Part shown: one piece after another, positions 8,734-17,241 of the stretch
Layout: every line of letters starts with the position of its first letter
How positions within the stretch are numbered: the first letter of the stretch is position 1
DNA from: Paracoccaceae bacterium
GTDB lineage: Bacteria; Pseudomonadota; Alphaproteobacteria; Rhodobacterales; Rhodobacteraceae
Assembly: GCA_022823605.1 (NCBI GenBank)
Contig: JAJEHS010000008.1
Location: 62,001 to 126,000 of the forward strand
DNA length: 64,000 nucleotides
Reading direction: 5' to 3'
Notes under the pieces: generated by a model
Databases searched by the model: none
What the model was told of the DNA's origin: nothing
What the model saw: only the letters and a program-made list of their open reading frames with translations
Program-made: the position numbers and the translations under genes

Positions 8734-9735
8734 ATGATTAAAAAACCATATTTGTTATTTCTAGGTGATGCTCACGACAGGCTTGCTGCCAAAGTGGCAA
8801 TCGGTATTAATGATTGGCGGCCGCAGTATGCTGTAGGTCAAATCCGACTGGCGAGGTGCAACGCAGATTTGGGGATTGATGAAATCTCCATTGCCGAAGC
8901 TGTTGAAAGGGGGGCCAAAACCATGGTCATTGGTGTGGCCAACAGGGGTGGTGTCATCTCCGAAGGATGGAAGCCCCATCTTCTGGAAGCACTGGAAGCC
9001 GGTATGGATCTGGCATCCGGTCTGCATGTCCTCTTGAATGATCAGCCAGACCTGGTAGATATGGCTCGGAAACACGGCAGAAAATTATTCGATGTCCGCA
9101 AACCAAATGTGGATTATCCAATTGCGGATGGTCAAAAGCGATCAGGTAAAAGATGTGTCGCTGTTGGTACCGATGTTTCGGTTGGTAAGATGTATGTGTC
9201 TTTGGCACTACATCAGGAAATGTTGGCACGAGGAATGAAGACCGCCTTCAGGGCAACTGGCCAGACTGGTATCCTGGTTGAGGGAGATGGTGTCCCACTG
9301 GATGCGGTTGTTGCTGATTTCATGGCAGGATCGATCGAATATTTATCCCCTGCCCAAGATGATGATCACTGGGACTTCATAGAGGGTCAAGGATCGTTGT
9401 TCCATGCTTCCTACTCCGGAGTCACCCTGTCGATAATTCATGGGGGCCAGCCTGATGCACTGATTCTGTGCCATGAGCCGACCCGAGAGTTTATGCGCGG
9501 TCTTCCCGGATACAAGTTACCATCTCTGGAAGCCTTGAGGGATCTGTCCCTGACCATGGCTAAGGTGGTCAATCCCGATTGCAAGGTTGCTGGCATCTCC
9601 TTGAACACCCGAAACATGGAGGAAAGTGAAGCCAGGAAAGTGGTGGATGAAACTGAACAGAGGATGGGATTGCCCACAACTGATCCTGTAAGGTTTGGTG
9701 TCGGCAAGATTGTTGATTCACTGCTGGCAATTTAA
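8734..9735 (+). CDS. dgcN: DgcN, DUF1611-family D-glutamate N-acetyltransferase
   Basis: This is a 333-residue DUF1611 protein. The N-terminal half is a Rossmann-like domain (YLLFLGDAHDRLAAKVA, then VIGVANRGGVISEGW). The C-terminal half has a P-loop-like GTDVSVGKMYVSLAL and an FRATGQTGIL segment, as in the family. DUF1611 proteins paired with an enolase-superfamily epimerase have been described in marine Proteobacteria as DgcN, which acetylates D-glutamate to N-acetyl-D-glutamate for racemisation by DgcA. The dgcA gene follows after 12 bp and a D-amino acid aminotransferase after that, which supports this reading. Spacing of 137 bp from mutT leaves room for a separate promoter. Confidence 0.85.
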   Translation: MIKKPYLLFLGDAHDRLAAKVAIGINDWRPQYAVGQIRLARCNADLGIDEISIAEAVERGAKTMVIGVANRGGVISEGWKPHLLEALEAGMDLASGLHVLLNDQPDLVDMARKHGRKLFDVRKPNVDYPIADGQKRSGKRCVAVGTDVSVGKMYVSLALHQEMLARGMKTAFRATGQTGILVEGDGVPLDAVVADFMAGSIEYLSPAQDDDHWDFIEGQGSLFHASYSGVTLSIIHGGQPDALILCHEPTREFMRGLPGYKLPSLEALRDLSLTMAKVVNPDCKVAGISLNTRNMEESEARKVVDETEQRMGLPTTDPVRFGVGKIVDSLLAI

Positions 9736-9747
9736 CTCCATTTCTAC

Positions 9748-10713
9748 ATGAAAATTACCATCAAAGAAAGCTCCTTCAAGCTTAATCAGCCATTCACCAT
9801 CTCTAGGGGTTCAAGATTGCATGCCCATGTTCTTACTGTAGAGATCGAAGACGAGGGAATAATTGGCAGAGGCGAATGTGTACCCTATAAACGCTACGGA
9901 GAAACCCTGGAATCCGTTTCTGAAACAATAAAAGGCGTCAATCTACCGTTTGATCGTGAAACACTCCAAAATGTCGTTGGTCCCGGTGCAGCAAGAAATG
10001 CACTTGATTGTGCCTTATGGGACCTGGAAGCCAAGAAAAGCAGCATACCTGTCTGGCAACTTGCAGGAATAAGCAGGTTGCAGCCCTTGATTACCGCCTT
10101 CACCATCTCCCTCGGGACCCCCCAGGCCATGTATCAGGACACCTTGGCCAACAAGGACCGACCGCTTCTCAAGGTCAAACTCGGTGGCAGGGGGGATATT
10201 CCCAGAATTGAAGCAATTCGCAAGGCGGCACCAAATTCAAGGCTTATCGTGGATGCCAATGAATCCTGTCATGAAGACGATTTTCCCGATTTGATTGCCA
10301 GGCTTTTGGAATTGGATGTTGCAATGGTTGAACAACCCTTTCCAGCAGGTCAGGATCATCATTTGAAAGATTTCAAATCCCCAATCCCGATTTGTGCTGA
10401 TGAAAGCTGTCATGATTGCAAATCACTTGACGACTTGGTTGGCAAATACGACATGATAAACATCAAGCTGGACAAGACCGGTGGCTTGACCGAGGCTCTG
10501 AAGCTCCTTGCGAAAGGTAAGGAAATGGGATTTGATATCATGGTTGGGTGCATGATCGGTTCGTCTCTTGCCATGGCCCCGGCCATGCTTGTTGCTCAGT
10601 ATGCCTCAATTGTTGATCTGGATGGCCCCTTGTTTCTGGTCAAGGATCGAAAACATGGGCTTGCTTACGAGGGATCCAGAGTTTTTCCCCCGGAAACCAT
10701 GCTTTGGGGATAA
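9748..10713 (+). CDS. dgcA: DgcA, N-acetyl-D-glutamate racemase (dipeptide-epimerase-like, enolase superfamily)
   Basis: The protein has the muconate-lactonising/dipeptide epimerase fold: an N-terminal capping domain with GRGECVPYKRYGET, then a TIM barrel. Catalytic and metal residues are visible in order: the KVKLGG lysines, metal ligands in IVDANESC, MVEQPF and ICADESC, and the second catalytic Lys in INIKLDKTGG. The length of 321 is normal. Members linked to dgcN interconvert N-acetyl-D- and N-acetyl-L-glutamate; other members epimerise L-Ala-D/L-Glu dipeptides from murein. Linkage 12 bp after dgcN favours the first role, though a murein peptide role cannot be excluded. Confidence 0.85.
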   Translation: MKITIKESSFKLNQPFTISRGSRLHAHVLTVEIEDEGIIGRGECVPYKRYGETLESVSETIKGVNLPFDRETLQNVVGPGAARNALDCALWDLEAKKSSIPVWQLAGISRLQPLITAFTISLGTPQAMYQDTLANKDRPLLKVKLGGRGDIPRIEAIRKAAPNSRLIVDANESCHEDDFPDLIARLLELDVAMVEQPFPAGQDHHLKDFKSPIPICADESCHDCKSLDDLVGKYDMINIKLDKTGGLTEALKLLAKGKEMGFDIMVGCMIGSSLAMAPAMLVAQYASIVDLDGPLFLVKDRKHGLAYEGSRVFPPETMLWG

Positions 10714-10748
10714 TTGTATTGAATTTATAGTATAGAACAGGAGTTGAA

Positions 10749-11603
10749 ATGAACCGCATAGTTTATGTTAACGGAAAATACCTGCCGGAAAGTGAAGCAA
10801 GGGTATCCATTTTCGATCGGGGCTTTTTATTTGCTGATGGAGTATACGAGGTTACTTCCGTCTTGGATGGTAAATTGATTGATTTTCCAAGCCATCAAAG
10901 GAGATTGGCAAGGTCCCTGAATGAAGTTGGAATGGTTGCACCCTGTACCGACAATGAACTTTTGGACATTCATCGAGAATTGGTATCCAGAAACAACCTT
11001 CACGAAGGAATGATTTACCTTCAGGTAACTAGGGGAGAGGCCGACAGGGATTTTCTTTTCCCGGAAAATGCCAAACCAACAATCGTTTTGTTTACGCAAG
11101 CCAAAAACCTTACCAATTCGCCGAAAATAAAAACAGGTTACAAGGTAATTACCGTTCCGGACTTACGTTGGCGAAGGCGCGATATAAAGACTGTACAACT
11201 GTTGTATCCGTCAATGGCAAAAATGGAAGCTGCCCGAGCCGGTGCTGATGATGCCTGGCTGGTTGAAGAAGGGTTTATTACCGAGGGAACTTCAAATAAT
11301 GCCTATATTGTTCAGGCTTCAGGCACTATCGTTACCAGAAACCTGTCCAATGACATTCTACACGGCATTACCCGGGCGACCTTGTTGCAGTTTGCAGCCG
11401 AAGAAGGGGTAACTGTTGAAAAAAGACCTTTCACATTGGATGAGGCCCTTGGGGCAGAAGAAGCCTTTATAACTGCCGCCTCCTTGTTTGTTGCACCAGT
11501 AATTGAAATTGATGGCAAGCCTGTCGGCAATGGAAAGCCCGGACCAATCGTCAGCAGATTGCGAAAAATCTATCTTGAGAAGTCCATGGAAGCGGCCATG
11601 TAG
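10749..11603 (+). CDS. dat: D-amino acid aminotransferase (PLP class IV)
   Basis: A 284-residue fold-type IV aminotransferase with the D-alanine/D-amino acid transaminase pattern: the early VSIFDRGFLFADGVYEV, the PLP Lys in RRDIKTVQLLYPSMAKMEA, the EEGFITEGTSNNAYIV block with the pyridine-nitrogen Glu, and LHGITRATLL. It swaps amino groups between D-amino acids and 2-oxo acids, most often yielding or using D-glutamate or D-alanine. It starts at ATG with AGGAG six bases upstream. Its place directly after dgcN-dgcA suggests that other D-amino acids are funnelled to D-glutamate here. Branched-chain aminotransferase (IlvE) is the main alternative but fits less well. Confidence 0.88.
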   Translation: MNRIVYVNGKYLPESEARVSIFDRGFLFADGVYEVTSVLDGKLIDFPSHQRRLARSLNEVGMVAPCTDNELLDIHRELVSRNNLHEGMIYLQVTRGEADRDFLFPENAKPTIVLFTQAKNLTNSPKIKTGYKVITVPDLRWRRRDIKTVQLLYPSMAKMEAARAGADDAWLVEEGFITEGTSNNAYIVQASGTIVTRNLSNDILHGITRATLLQFAAEEGVTVEKRPFTLDEALGAEEAFITAASLFVAPVIEIDGKPVGNGKPGPIVSRLRKIYLEKSMEAAM

Positions 11604-11668
11604 ATGTCTTTGGCTAGGACCCTGTACCGTAAGTCGAAAAGCTTGGTGTATTCCCAACAGGCTGGATA

Positions 11669-11730
11669 AACAATTTAATACAAAAATTGTTATTGTGTTA
11701 ATTCGTTATTCCTGTGACTCATGATACAGG
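11669..11730. terminator. Possible bidirectional terminator between convergent genes
   Basis: Two weak inverted repeats lie in the convergent gap: AACAATTT/AAATTGTT (11669-11676 and 11684-11691) and CCTGT/ACAGG (11711-11715 and 11726-11730). The surroundings are AT-rich on both strands. A terminator is expected here on position alone; neither stem is strong. Confidence 0.35.
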
Positions 11731-11740
11731 TTCTAAAATA

Positions 11741-12373
11741 TTACAATCGTGTATGAGGATTGTTATATAAATCTGCGAGGTTATCGACATCTGACATTAT
11801 CTCGCCAATCCCCAGCGAAAATTGCTTCAGGGAATTAATGGTATCATCCATGGCAAATTCCGTTGACCACCTTACGTTTTCAAGGGCCTTTGACGACAGA
11901 CTTGTCCTGCCTGTATATCCAATCAACCAGAAGCCTCCATCCGGTGAGGGCCCCAAATAGGCATCATACTTCTGCATGGCCCTTACTGCGGTAGCAATTT
12001 GAGTAGTCTTAATACCAGGTATATCAGAACCGATGATTAATGTTGAACCAGGCAACATTTGCTGAAATACATGTTTCATTCGGTTGCCCAAATCACCTGA
12101 TCCCTGGGCTATTCTTGGGATTTGTGCAGGCCAAATCCTGCTCGTCATGCCTGTGTGATCAGGGGAGACTGCCAAATAAGTGTCCCAGCGGGGATCCCTG
12201 GCTAGGCGATTAATCGTTTTTCGACATTCATTCCGGTACCATTTTGTTGCATCAATGGTTCCAAGTTCCTTTGCAAGACGGGTTTTAACGGTCCCCGGAA
12301 CCGGTTCCTTGACTAAAATGACCAAACGGGTTCGGTCGGTCCTAACCGAAGTAATCCTTGAGGCATTGAACAT
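11741..12373 (-). CDS. DUF2064 / TIGR04282-family glycosyltransferase-like protein
   Basis: A 210-residue protein of the CofC/DUF2064 nucleotidyl- or glycosyltransferase-A group. It has LVILVKEPVPGTVKTRLAKE at the N-terminus (the family's VKTRL nucleotide-binding motif), GDLGNRM, TLIIGSDIPGI with the metal-binding Asp, and GPSPDGGFWLIGY. Some relatives are named for arsenosugar biosynthesis, others have no known substrate, so no function is assigned. The chosen ATG lies inside the 3' end of dapE, giving a 32 bp overlap and tight coupling with the dap genes. Confidence 0.75.
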   Translation of the reverse strand: MFNASRITSVRTDRTRLVILVKEPVPGTVKTRLAKELGTIDATKWYRNECRKTINRLARDPRWDTYLAVSPDHTGMTSRIWPAQIPRIAQGSGDLGNRMKHVFQQMLPGSTLIIGSDIPGIKTTQIATAVRAMQKYDAYLGPSPDGGFWLIGYTGRTSLSSKALENVRWSTEFAMDDTINSLKQFSLGIGEIMSDVDNLADLYNNPHTRL

Positions 12374-13487
12374 AAATAGATTTCAGATCCCTGATTTGCT
12401 GGATTTCCACATGCTCATCCACCTGATGTATGGTTTTACCGACCAGTCCAACTTCAACCACTGGACAATGGTGTATAATGAATCTGGCATCCGAGGTTCC
12501 GCCAGAAGTGGAAAGCTCCGGTTGTATACCAATGGTCTTGCATACGGAGTTGGCAACCAGATCAGTAAAATCCCCTTTTGGAGTTATAAAACTTTCTGCA
12601 GATGAAAGTATTTCCATTTTTCCTTCGCATTTATGATCTGAAGCAACACTGTTTACTTCGTCCCGGATCCATTTCAAAAGGCTTTTTGATGAATGTTGGT
12701 CACTGAAGCGGATGTTCAATAATGCCGTACACCTCCCAGGAACAATATTGGAAGTTTCGTTTCCTGTCTCAATGGAAGACAAGGCCAGATTTGATGGTTG
12801 AAAGTTGTCAGTACCTTCGTCCAGTTTCGTGGTTGTAAGCTGATAGCCCAGATGAACCATGGCCTCTACCGGATTTATGTATCGTTCCGGATAAGCCGAA
12901 TGCCCCTGAACTCCCAGCATGGTAATTTTGACCGAAAGGGATCCCCTTCTACCGATCTTGATGGCTTCGCCCATTATCTCAGGACAGGTTGGTTCTCCTA
13001 CAATACAGACATCCATTTTCTGGTTTTGGGCCTCCATCCAGTCGAATATGGCGATGGTACCATCCACTGCCCGGGCCTCTTCATCTCCAGTGATGGTAAT
13101 TATCAGGGAACCCTTCGGGGGTGATTCATGGACAAAAGACACCGCAGCAGCTACAAATGCAGCGACCCCGGATTTCATGTCCGCAGCCCCTCTTCCCCAT
13201 AGTTTTTCCTGTTTTATTTCACCACCAAAGGGATCTACCGACCAGGCATCTAGATCACCAACTGGAACCGTGTCGGTATGTCCATTAAATCCAAAAACTG
13301 GGCCCTCAGTCCCCCACCGTGCGAACAGATTTGGGATACCATTGCGATCAACCCTTGTACAACTGAAATTGGCTTGTGCAAGTATATCGGACAACAGCTG
13401 AAGGGCACCTCCCTCAAGGGGAGTTACCGATTTACATTGTACCAGCTGTTGTGTGAGTTTTACCGGATCAACCAGATTGTTGGACAT
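12342..13487 (-). CDS. dapE: Succinyl-diaminopimelate desuccinylase
   Basis: DapE hydrolyses N-succinyl-LL-diaminopimelate to LL-diaminopimelate and succinate in lysine and murein-precursor synthesis. This M20 metallopeptidase has the zinc motif GFNGHTDTVPVGD, WGRGAADMKSGVAAF with the bridging Asp, TGDEEARAVDGT with the general-base Glu, and IVGEPT. The dimerisation lid domain (RRGSLSVKITMLGVQGHSAY) and a late GGTSDARFI are also present, so the dapE subtype is clear. Its length of 381 is standard. It follows dapD by 28 bp on the minus strand, an operon of consecutive pathway steps. Confidence 0.95.
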   Translation of the reverse strand: MSNNLVDPVKLTQQLVQCKSVTPLEGGALQLLSDILAQANFSCTRVDRNGIPNLFARWGTEGPVFGFNGHTDTVPVGDLDAWSVDPFGGEIKQEKLWGRGAADMKSGVAAFVAAAVSFVHESPPKGSLIITITGDEEARAVDGTIAIFDWMEAQNQKMDVCIVGEPTCPEIMGEAIKIGRRGSLSVKITMLGVQGHSAYPERYINPVEAMVHLGYQLTTTKLDEGTDNFQPSNLALSSIETGNETSNIVPGRCTALLNIRFSDQHSSKSLLKWIRDEVNSVASDHKCEGKMEILSSAESFITPKGDFTDLVANSVCKTIGIQPELSTSGGTSDARFIIHHCPVVEVGLVGKTIHQVDEHVEIQQIRDLKSIYVQCLKDYFG

Positions 13488-13515
13488 GCGACCTCAGCTA
13501 GGGAATGGTGGAGAA

Positions 13516-14343
13516 CTAGTCCCGCAATAGTTCATTGATTGATGTTTTGCTGCGGGTTTTTGCATCCACGTTCTTTACTATCACAGCACAATACAAGTTG
13601 ACATTGTTGGTACTGGGCAAGGATCCTGAAACAACAACCGAGTATGGTGGAATTTCACCGTAGGATACCTTACCTGTAGTTCGATCAAAGATCTTGGTGG
13701 ATTGGCCAATATATACCCCCATTCCCACTACGGAACCTTCCCTTACGATAACACCTTCCACGATTTCGGACCTGGCTCCGATAAAGCAATTATCCTCGAT
13801 GATTGTTGGACCTGCCTGCATGGGTTCCAATACACCACCGATACCTGCGCCTCCTGAAAGATGAACATTTTTACCAATTTGTGCACAAGATCCAACTGTT
13901 GCCCAAGTGTCAACCATGGTACCCTCATCAACATAGGCGCCGAGATTTACGAATGAGGGCATCAGAACGACACCGGGAGCAATATAGGCGGACTTTCGAA
14001 CGATACAGTTCGGTACTGCACGGAAACCTGCTTTCTGCCATTCATCCGATCCCCAACCCTTGAACTTGGAATCGACCTTGTCCCACCAGGTTGAATTCTG
14101 TGGACCGCCTTCCTGCGGTTCCATATCCTGAAGACGAAATCCGAGCAATACTGCCTTTTTTGCCCATTGGTTTACAATCCATGTTCCATCGGCCTTCCGT
14201 TCAGCTACACGGATTTTACCCTTATCCAGTCCTTCTAGGGTTTGGGTTATGGCATTTCTGGTCGGACCGATGGTCTCCGGATTGATGTCTGCCCGGTTTT
14301 CCCAAGCCCTTTCTATAGCAATTTCCAGCTCGCTTGCTTGCAT
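13516..14343 (-). CDS. dapD: 2,3,4,5-tetrahydropyridine-2,6-dicarboxylate N-succinyltransferase
   Basis: DapD transfers succinate from succinyl-CoA to tetrahydrodipicolinate, the step before DapC and DapE. The N-terminal helical domain ([16 protein letters not shown]) is followed by the left-handed beta-helix of hexapeptide repeats from [20 protein letters not shown] through [20 protein letters not shown] to [19 protein letters not shown]. The frame extends 10 codons further to a TTG at 14373, but that start has no Shine-Dalgarno and the family begins at the methionine used here. Confidence 0.94.
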   Translation of the reverse strand: MQASELEIAIERAWENRADINPETIGPTRNAITQTLEGLDKGKIRVAERKADGTWIVNQWAKKAVLLGFRLQDMEPQEGGPQNSTWWDKVDSKFKGWGSDEWQKAGFRAVPNCIVRKSAYIAPGVVLMPSFVNLGAYVDEGTMVDTWATVGSCAQIGKNVHLSGGAGIGGVLEPMQAGPTIIEDNCFIGARSEIVEGVIVREGSVVGMGVYIGQSTKIFDRTTGKVSYGEIPPYSVVVSGSLPSTNNVNLYCAVIVKNVDAKTRSKTSINELLRD

Positions 14344-14424
14344 ACTCAATTCCAATCCTTTCAAGTCAAACAAAAATAAGTGGGAAGTTAACCTTGAACA
14401 AAAGTAGAGTAATTCTCTTGCACT

Positions 14425-15327
14425 TTAAGATGCATTCAACACGGCTTCACATTCTTCAGGTAAATCAGCCATTACATAATCCCTGACAGTCCTAGGTACA
14501 GGAGCATCGGGGTCTCGCGGTTTTTTCATTAAATCTAGAAAGTAGTCGGATACCCAATAATACAGATTTTCATCACAACCATCCCCGCCCTTGGACAATT
14601 CATTTACCGTGGGCGTTTGGGTTATACAATTGGTAGATGATTCCGGGCATACCAATCGTACATGGAAATGATAGCTGTGTCCATAATAAGGTCTTATCTT
14701 TTGCAACCACATCCTGTCTTCGCCAGCCTTGTTACACATGTCTATTTTGGCTGCAGCGGCCACAAAAATCCTGTCAACTCTCGAATCCTTTGCTGCAGCC
14801 TTCAAGAGTTCCATGTGTGAATCCGTCCAATTGTCGGTAACATTCCTCTGATCGGCCGACCGTATTGAAATCGAACTGATTTCCTCCCTTTCCTGCCTGG
14901 TTAAATTCAGCCTTCCTGGTGGCAGCATCCAAATATCTACATCCAGACCGATTTGATGAGAAGAATGCCCAGATGTCATGGGACCGCCTCGTGGTTGCGT
15001 AAGATCGCCAACATAAAGGCCATTCCAACCAATTTCTCTTGCCTTTTCGCTCAAATCAATAATAAAATCAATCAAAACCGGGTGTCCCCAGTTTCTGTTG
15101 CGACTTAATCTCATAGCCTGCCAAGTGGGTCCTGTTTCAGGTAGCACAACACCCCCTGCAAGACAACCCTTGGCATAGCTTCCAATTGGTTCAGATACAC
15201 CCTTGGTGCCTTCTAACTTTGCTCCAAATAGTTGGTTGGCTTTTTCCTCTGGCCATAATGGTGTAGTAAAGGCCAGTAAAAGTACTGTAGCCAAAGAGAC
15301 AAATGATACAAATTTTGATGATTTCAT
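14425..15327 (-). CDS. mepA: Penicillin-insensitive murein endopeptidase
   Basis: MepA is a periplasmic LAS-type zinc peptidase that cuts D-Ala-mDAP cross-links in murein. A signal peptide covers about residues 1-26. The zinc-binding blocks are seen: GHSSHQIGLDVDIWM (His and Asp ligands) and, towards the end, YGHSYHFHVRL with the H-x-H. Conserved cysteines occur (KGCLAGG, DMCNKAG, RLVCPESSTNC, CDENLYYWV), as in the family. The length of 300 fits. It lies upstream of dapD on the same strand, 81 bp from it, and diverges from yggT. Confidence 0.93.
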   Translation of the reverse strand: MKSSKFVSFVSLATVLLLAFTTPLWPEEKANQLFGAKLEGTKGVSEPIGSYAKGCLAGGVVLPETGPTWQAMRLSRNRNWGHPVLIDFIIDLSEKAREIGWNGLYVGDLTQPRGGPMTSGHSSHQIGLDVDIWMLPPGRLNLTRQEREEISSISIRSADQRNVTDNWTDSHMELLKAAAKDSRVDRIFVAAAAKIDMCNKAGEDRMWLQKIRPYYGHSYHFHVRLVCPESSTNCITQTPTVNELSKGGDGCDENLYYWVSDYFLDLMKKPRDPDAPVPRTVRDYVMADLPEECEAVLNAS

Positions 15328-15452
15328 GTTACTGCTGTTTTTTGATTATATAAACTCAATATAATTACACTCTGATTTACAGGATTTTCAACCGTAAATT
15401 CTTTTGATTATGATTATTCAATAATAAACAATTTTGGTATGAGGTGAATGAC

Positions 15453-15527
15453 ATGTTAAACTTGAATTTGCCTAACCTTGGTTTAAATGATTCTGTGAAG
15501 AGGAAAGGTGTTAAATGGTCCTTATAA
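15453..15527 (+). CDS. Possible 24-residue leader ORF overlapping the yggT start
   Basis: An ATG at 15453 follows GAGGTG at 15441-15446 with six-base spacing and opens a 24-codon frame rich in Leu and Asn (beginning MLNLNLPNLGL, ending KRKGVKWSL). Its stop lies 13 bases inside yggT in another frame. The overlap and good ribosome-binding site would allow coupling to yggT. The sequence matches nothing I know, so it may be chance. Confidence 0.25.
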   Translation: MLNLNLPNLGLNDSVKRKGVKWSL

Positions 15528-15799
15528 TTAATCTGATTTATTTACTGCTCGATATCCTTTGGTGGGTTGTAATTGCACATGCCCTGATGAGTTGGTTGAT
15601 CAGTATGAATGTTATTGATCCCAACAACCAGTTTATCAGGAATCTTTGGGGCTTGCTTGAAAGAATTCTTTATCCGATTTACAGCAAGATCAGGCCCTAT
15701 CTGCCAAATACCGGGGCAATTGATCTGTCTCCCTTGGTCCTGATTGTTGGTATAATTGTTGTCAGGCAGTTATTGACAAACCTCTTTCTGATGAGTTGA
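15515..15799 (+). CDS. YggT-family membrane protein
   Basis: A 94-residue protein with two hydrophobic segments (about residues 3-27 and 67-92) around the family motif ALMSWLISMNVIDPNN, then GLLERILYPIYSKIRPYLPN and TGAIDLSPLVLIVGI. The YggT family is tied to cell-envelope or division functions and cation homeostasis, but its biochemical role is not settled. The ATG has GAGGAAAGG upstream. It is the only plus-strand gene between 11.7 and 19.7 kb. Confidence 0.85.
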   Translation: MVLIINLIYLLLDILWWVVIAHALMSWLISMNVIDPNNQFIRNLWGLLERILYPIYSKIRPYLPNTGAIDLSPLVLIVGIIVVRQLLTNLFLMS

Positions 15800-15870
15800 C
15801 ATTCGTTGTTCCATAACCATTTCCTGATCAATCTCTAGCCAATTCGTTACAAAACGCTGTTATTGTATAA

Positions 15871-16518
15871 CTAATTAGCAAAAACTGCAGCATCTCCCCA
15901 CAGTTCCTTAACTCTGGCATCCCTGCCACAACCTTTGCGGTATCTTTTATAGGCCTGGGCTTTGGTTAACACGCCAAAACGGGTTACGATTCGATCCTTG
16001 CTTTTATAATATCCCTGATGATAGTCCCCTGCCGGAAAAAATTCTCCAGCTTCCAAGATTTGGGTCACGATCTCCATACCCAATGCCTCTTGTGCTTCTG
16101 CCCTTGAAGCCAGCGCTATGTTCTCCTGTTCTTCATCCAAAGCAAATACAGCCGTTCTGTAGGAATGTCCCCTGTCACAAAACTGCCCACCATCATCTGT
16201 TGGGTCAATGCTTCGCCAGAAAAGGTCTACCAGCTGTTGATAAGACACAAGGGAGGGATCATAATCAATCTTTACGGCTTCATAATGCCCGGTTCCCCCC
16301 GAGGTTACATCCTTGTAGGATGGATTATCCTTATTACCTCCGGTAAATCCCGATATTGTACCCAAGACACCTTCTACCGAATCAAAATCCTTTTCCACAC
16401 ACCAAAAACACCCACCAGCAAAAATGGCAGTTTCAACTGATTTGGCTGGAAGTGATGTCGTAAGGCTTAATCCAACCATTAATAACGAGGATAAGGCTAA
16501 ATACTTTAAATATTTCAT
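15871..16518 (-). CDS. msrA: Peptide-methionine (S)-S-oxide reductase, exported form
   Basis: MsrA repairs S-methionine sulfoxide in proteins. The catalytic GCFWC motif lies at about residue 36-40, then DFDSVEGV, SGFTGGNKDNPSYKDVTSG followed by TGHYEAV, and QFCDRGHSYRTAVF, all diagnostic. A resolving Cys is likely in RKGCGRD near the C-terminus. The N-terminus (MKYLKYLALSSLLMVG then LSLTTSLPAKS) is a clear signal peptide, so this copy acts in the periplasm. It is last in the minus-strand run from aroE. Confidence 0.93.
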   Translation of the reverse strand: MKYLKYLALSSLLMVGLSLTTSLPAKSVETAIFAGGCFWCVEKDFDSVEGVLGTISGFTGGNKDNPSYKDVTSGGTGHYEAVKIDYDPSLVSYQQLVDLFWRSIDPTDDGGQFCDRGHSYRTAVFALDEEQENIALASRAEAQEALGMEIVTQILEAGEFFPAGDYHQGYYKSKDRIVTRFGVLTKAQAYKRYRKGCGRDARVKELWGDAAVFAN

Positions 16519-16578
16519 GATGACTCCTGGGAATTTCTGGTCTAAGGTTGAATAGTAAGTTAATCGCTATGTATCACG

Positions 16579-17166
16579 CTAGGTAATTCGATTAACAACT
16601 TTTCTCATCAGATCCAAAACAATTTCACAATCATTCAACGAATTGTGAATGTCTGGCTGGTTTGTGGCTCCTTCATGCCTTGCTGCGTCCGCAAGTTTAT
16701 GCCATTTCCATGAACCCCACTGGTTGGGAACCCTTCTAAGGGCTGCATACTCCTTCATTATACAGCGTCCTTTATAAGGCACAAAATAGACTGGAGGGGA
16801 TTGCATTTCACAGGTTTGTCTAATTAATCTGGTATCAAAGTCCAGATTATATACCAGCACAAACGTTGCCGTTCTTGAAGTCAGTTCTGTAAACCGATCA
16901 TGATATTCTACCCAGGGCCGAGCGTTAAATTCCTTAAGTTTAGACTCCGTCAATCCATGGATTTTGGCAGCCTCCCTCGGAATCGGCTTATTTGGTAGGA
17001 CATATTCATCGAACCTTGTCTGGCCCAAAGTATCAATTGCCGAAACCTGCAAGACTTCAGAATCGGGTTTGAAACCCGTTGTTTCGGTATCCAATATCAA
17101 AACATCTTCCCTATTCAATAGGGTGTTCCAGTTCTGTACAGAATTTTTCATAAATATCTCATTCAA
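16579..17166 (-). CDS. DnaQ-like DEDDh 3'-5' exonuclease
   Basis: A 195-residue exonuclease-superfamily protein. ExoI motif: LILDTETTGF with the D-x-E metal ligands. ExoII: VLVYNLDFDTRLI. ExoIII: HNSLNDCEIVLDLM with the H-x4-D of the DEDDh class. It lies 75 bp after dnaQ on the same strand but is clearly diverged from it and shorter. It could process DNA or RNA ends; no C-terminal polymerase-binding tail is visible. An internal ATG at 17151 is an alternative start. Confidence 0.8.
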   Translation of the reverse strand: MNEIFMKNSVQNWNTLLNREDVLILDTETTGFKPDSEVLQVSAIDTLGQTRFDEYVLPNKPIPREAAKIHGLTESKLKEFNARPWVEYHDRFTELTSRTATFVLVYNLDFDTRLIRQTCEMQSPPVYFVPYKGRCIMKEYAALRRVPNQWGSWKWHKLADAARHEGATNQPDIHNSLNDCEIVLDLMRKVVNRIT

Positions 17167-17241
17167 AAAAAGCGGCCTCTGGGTGCGATTGATAGATTAC
17201 CAAATTAGCAGAAATTTCCAATCAACCAAGGTCTCAGAAAT

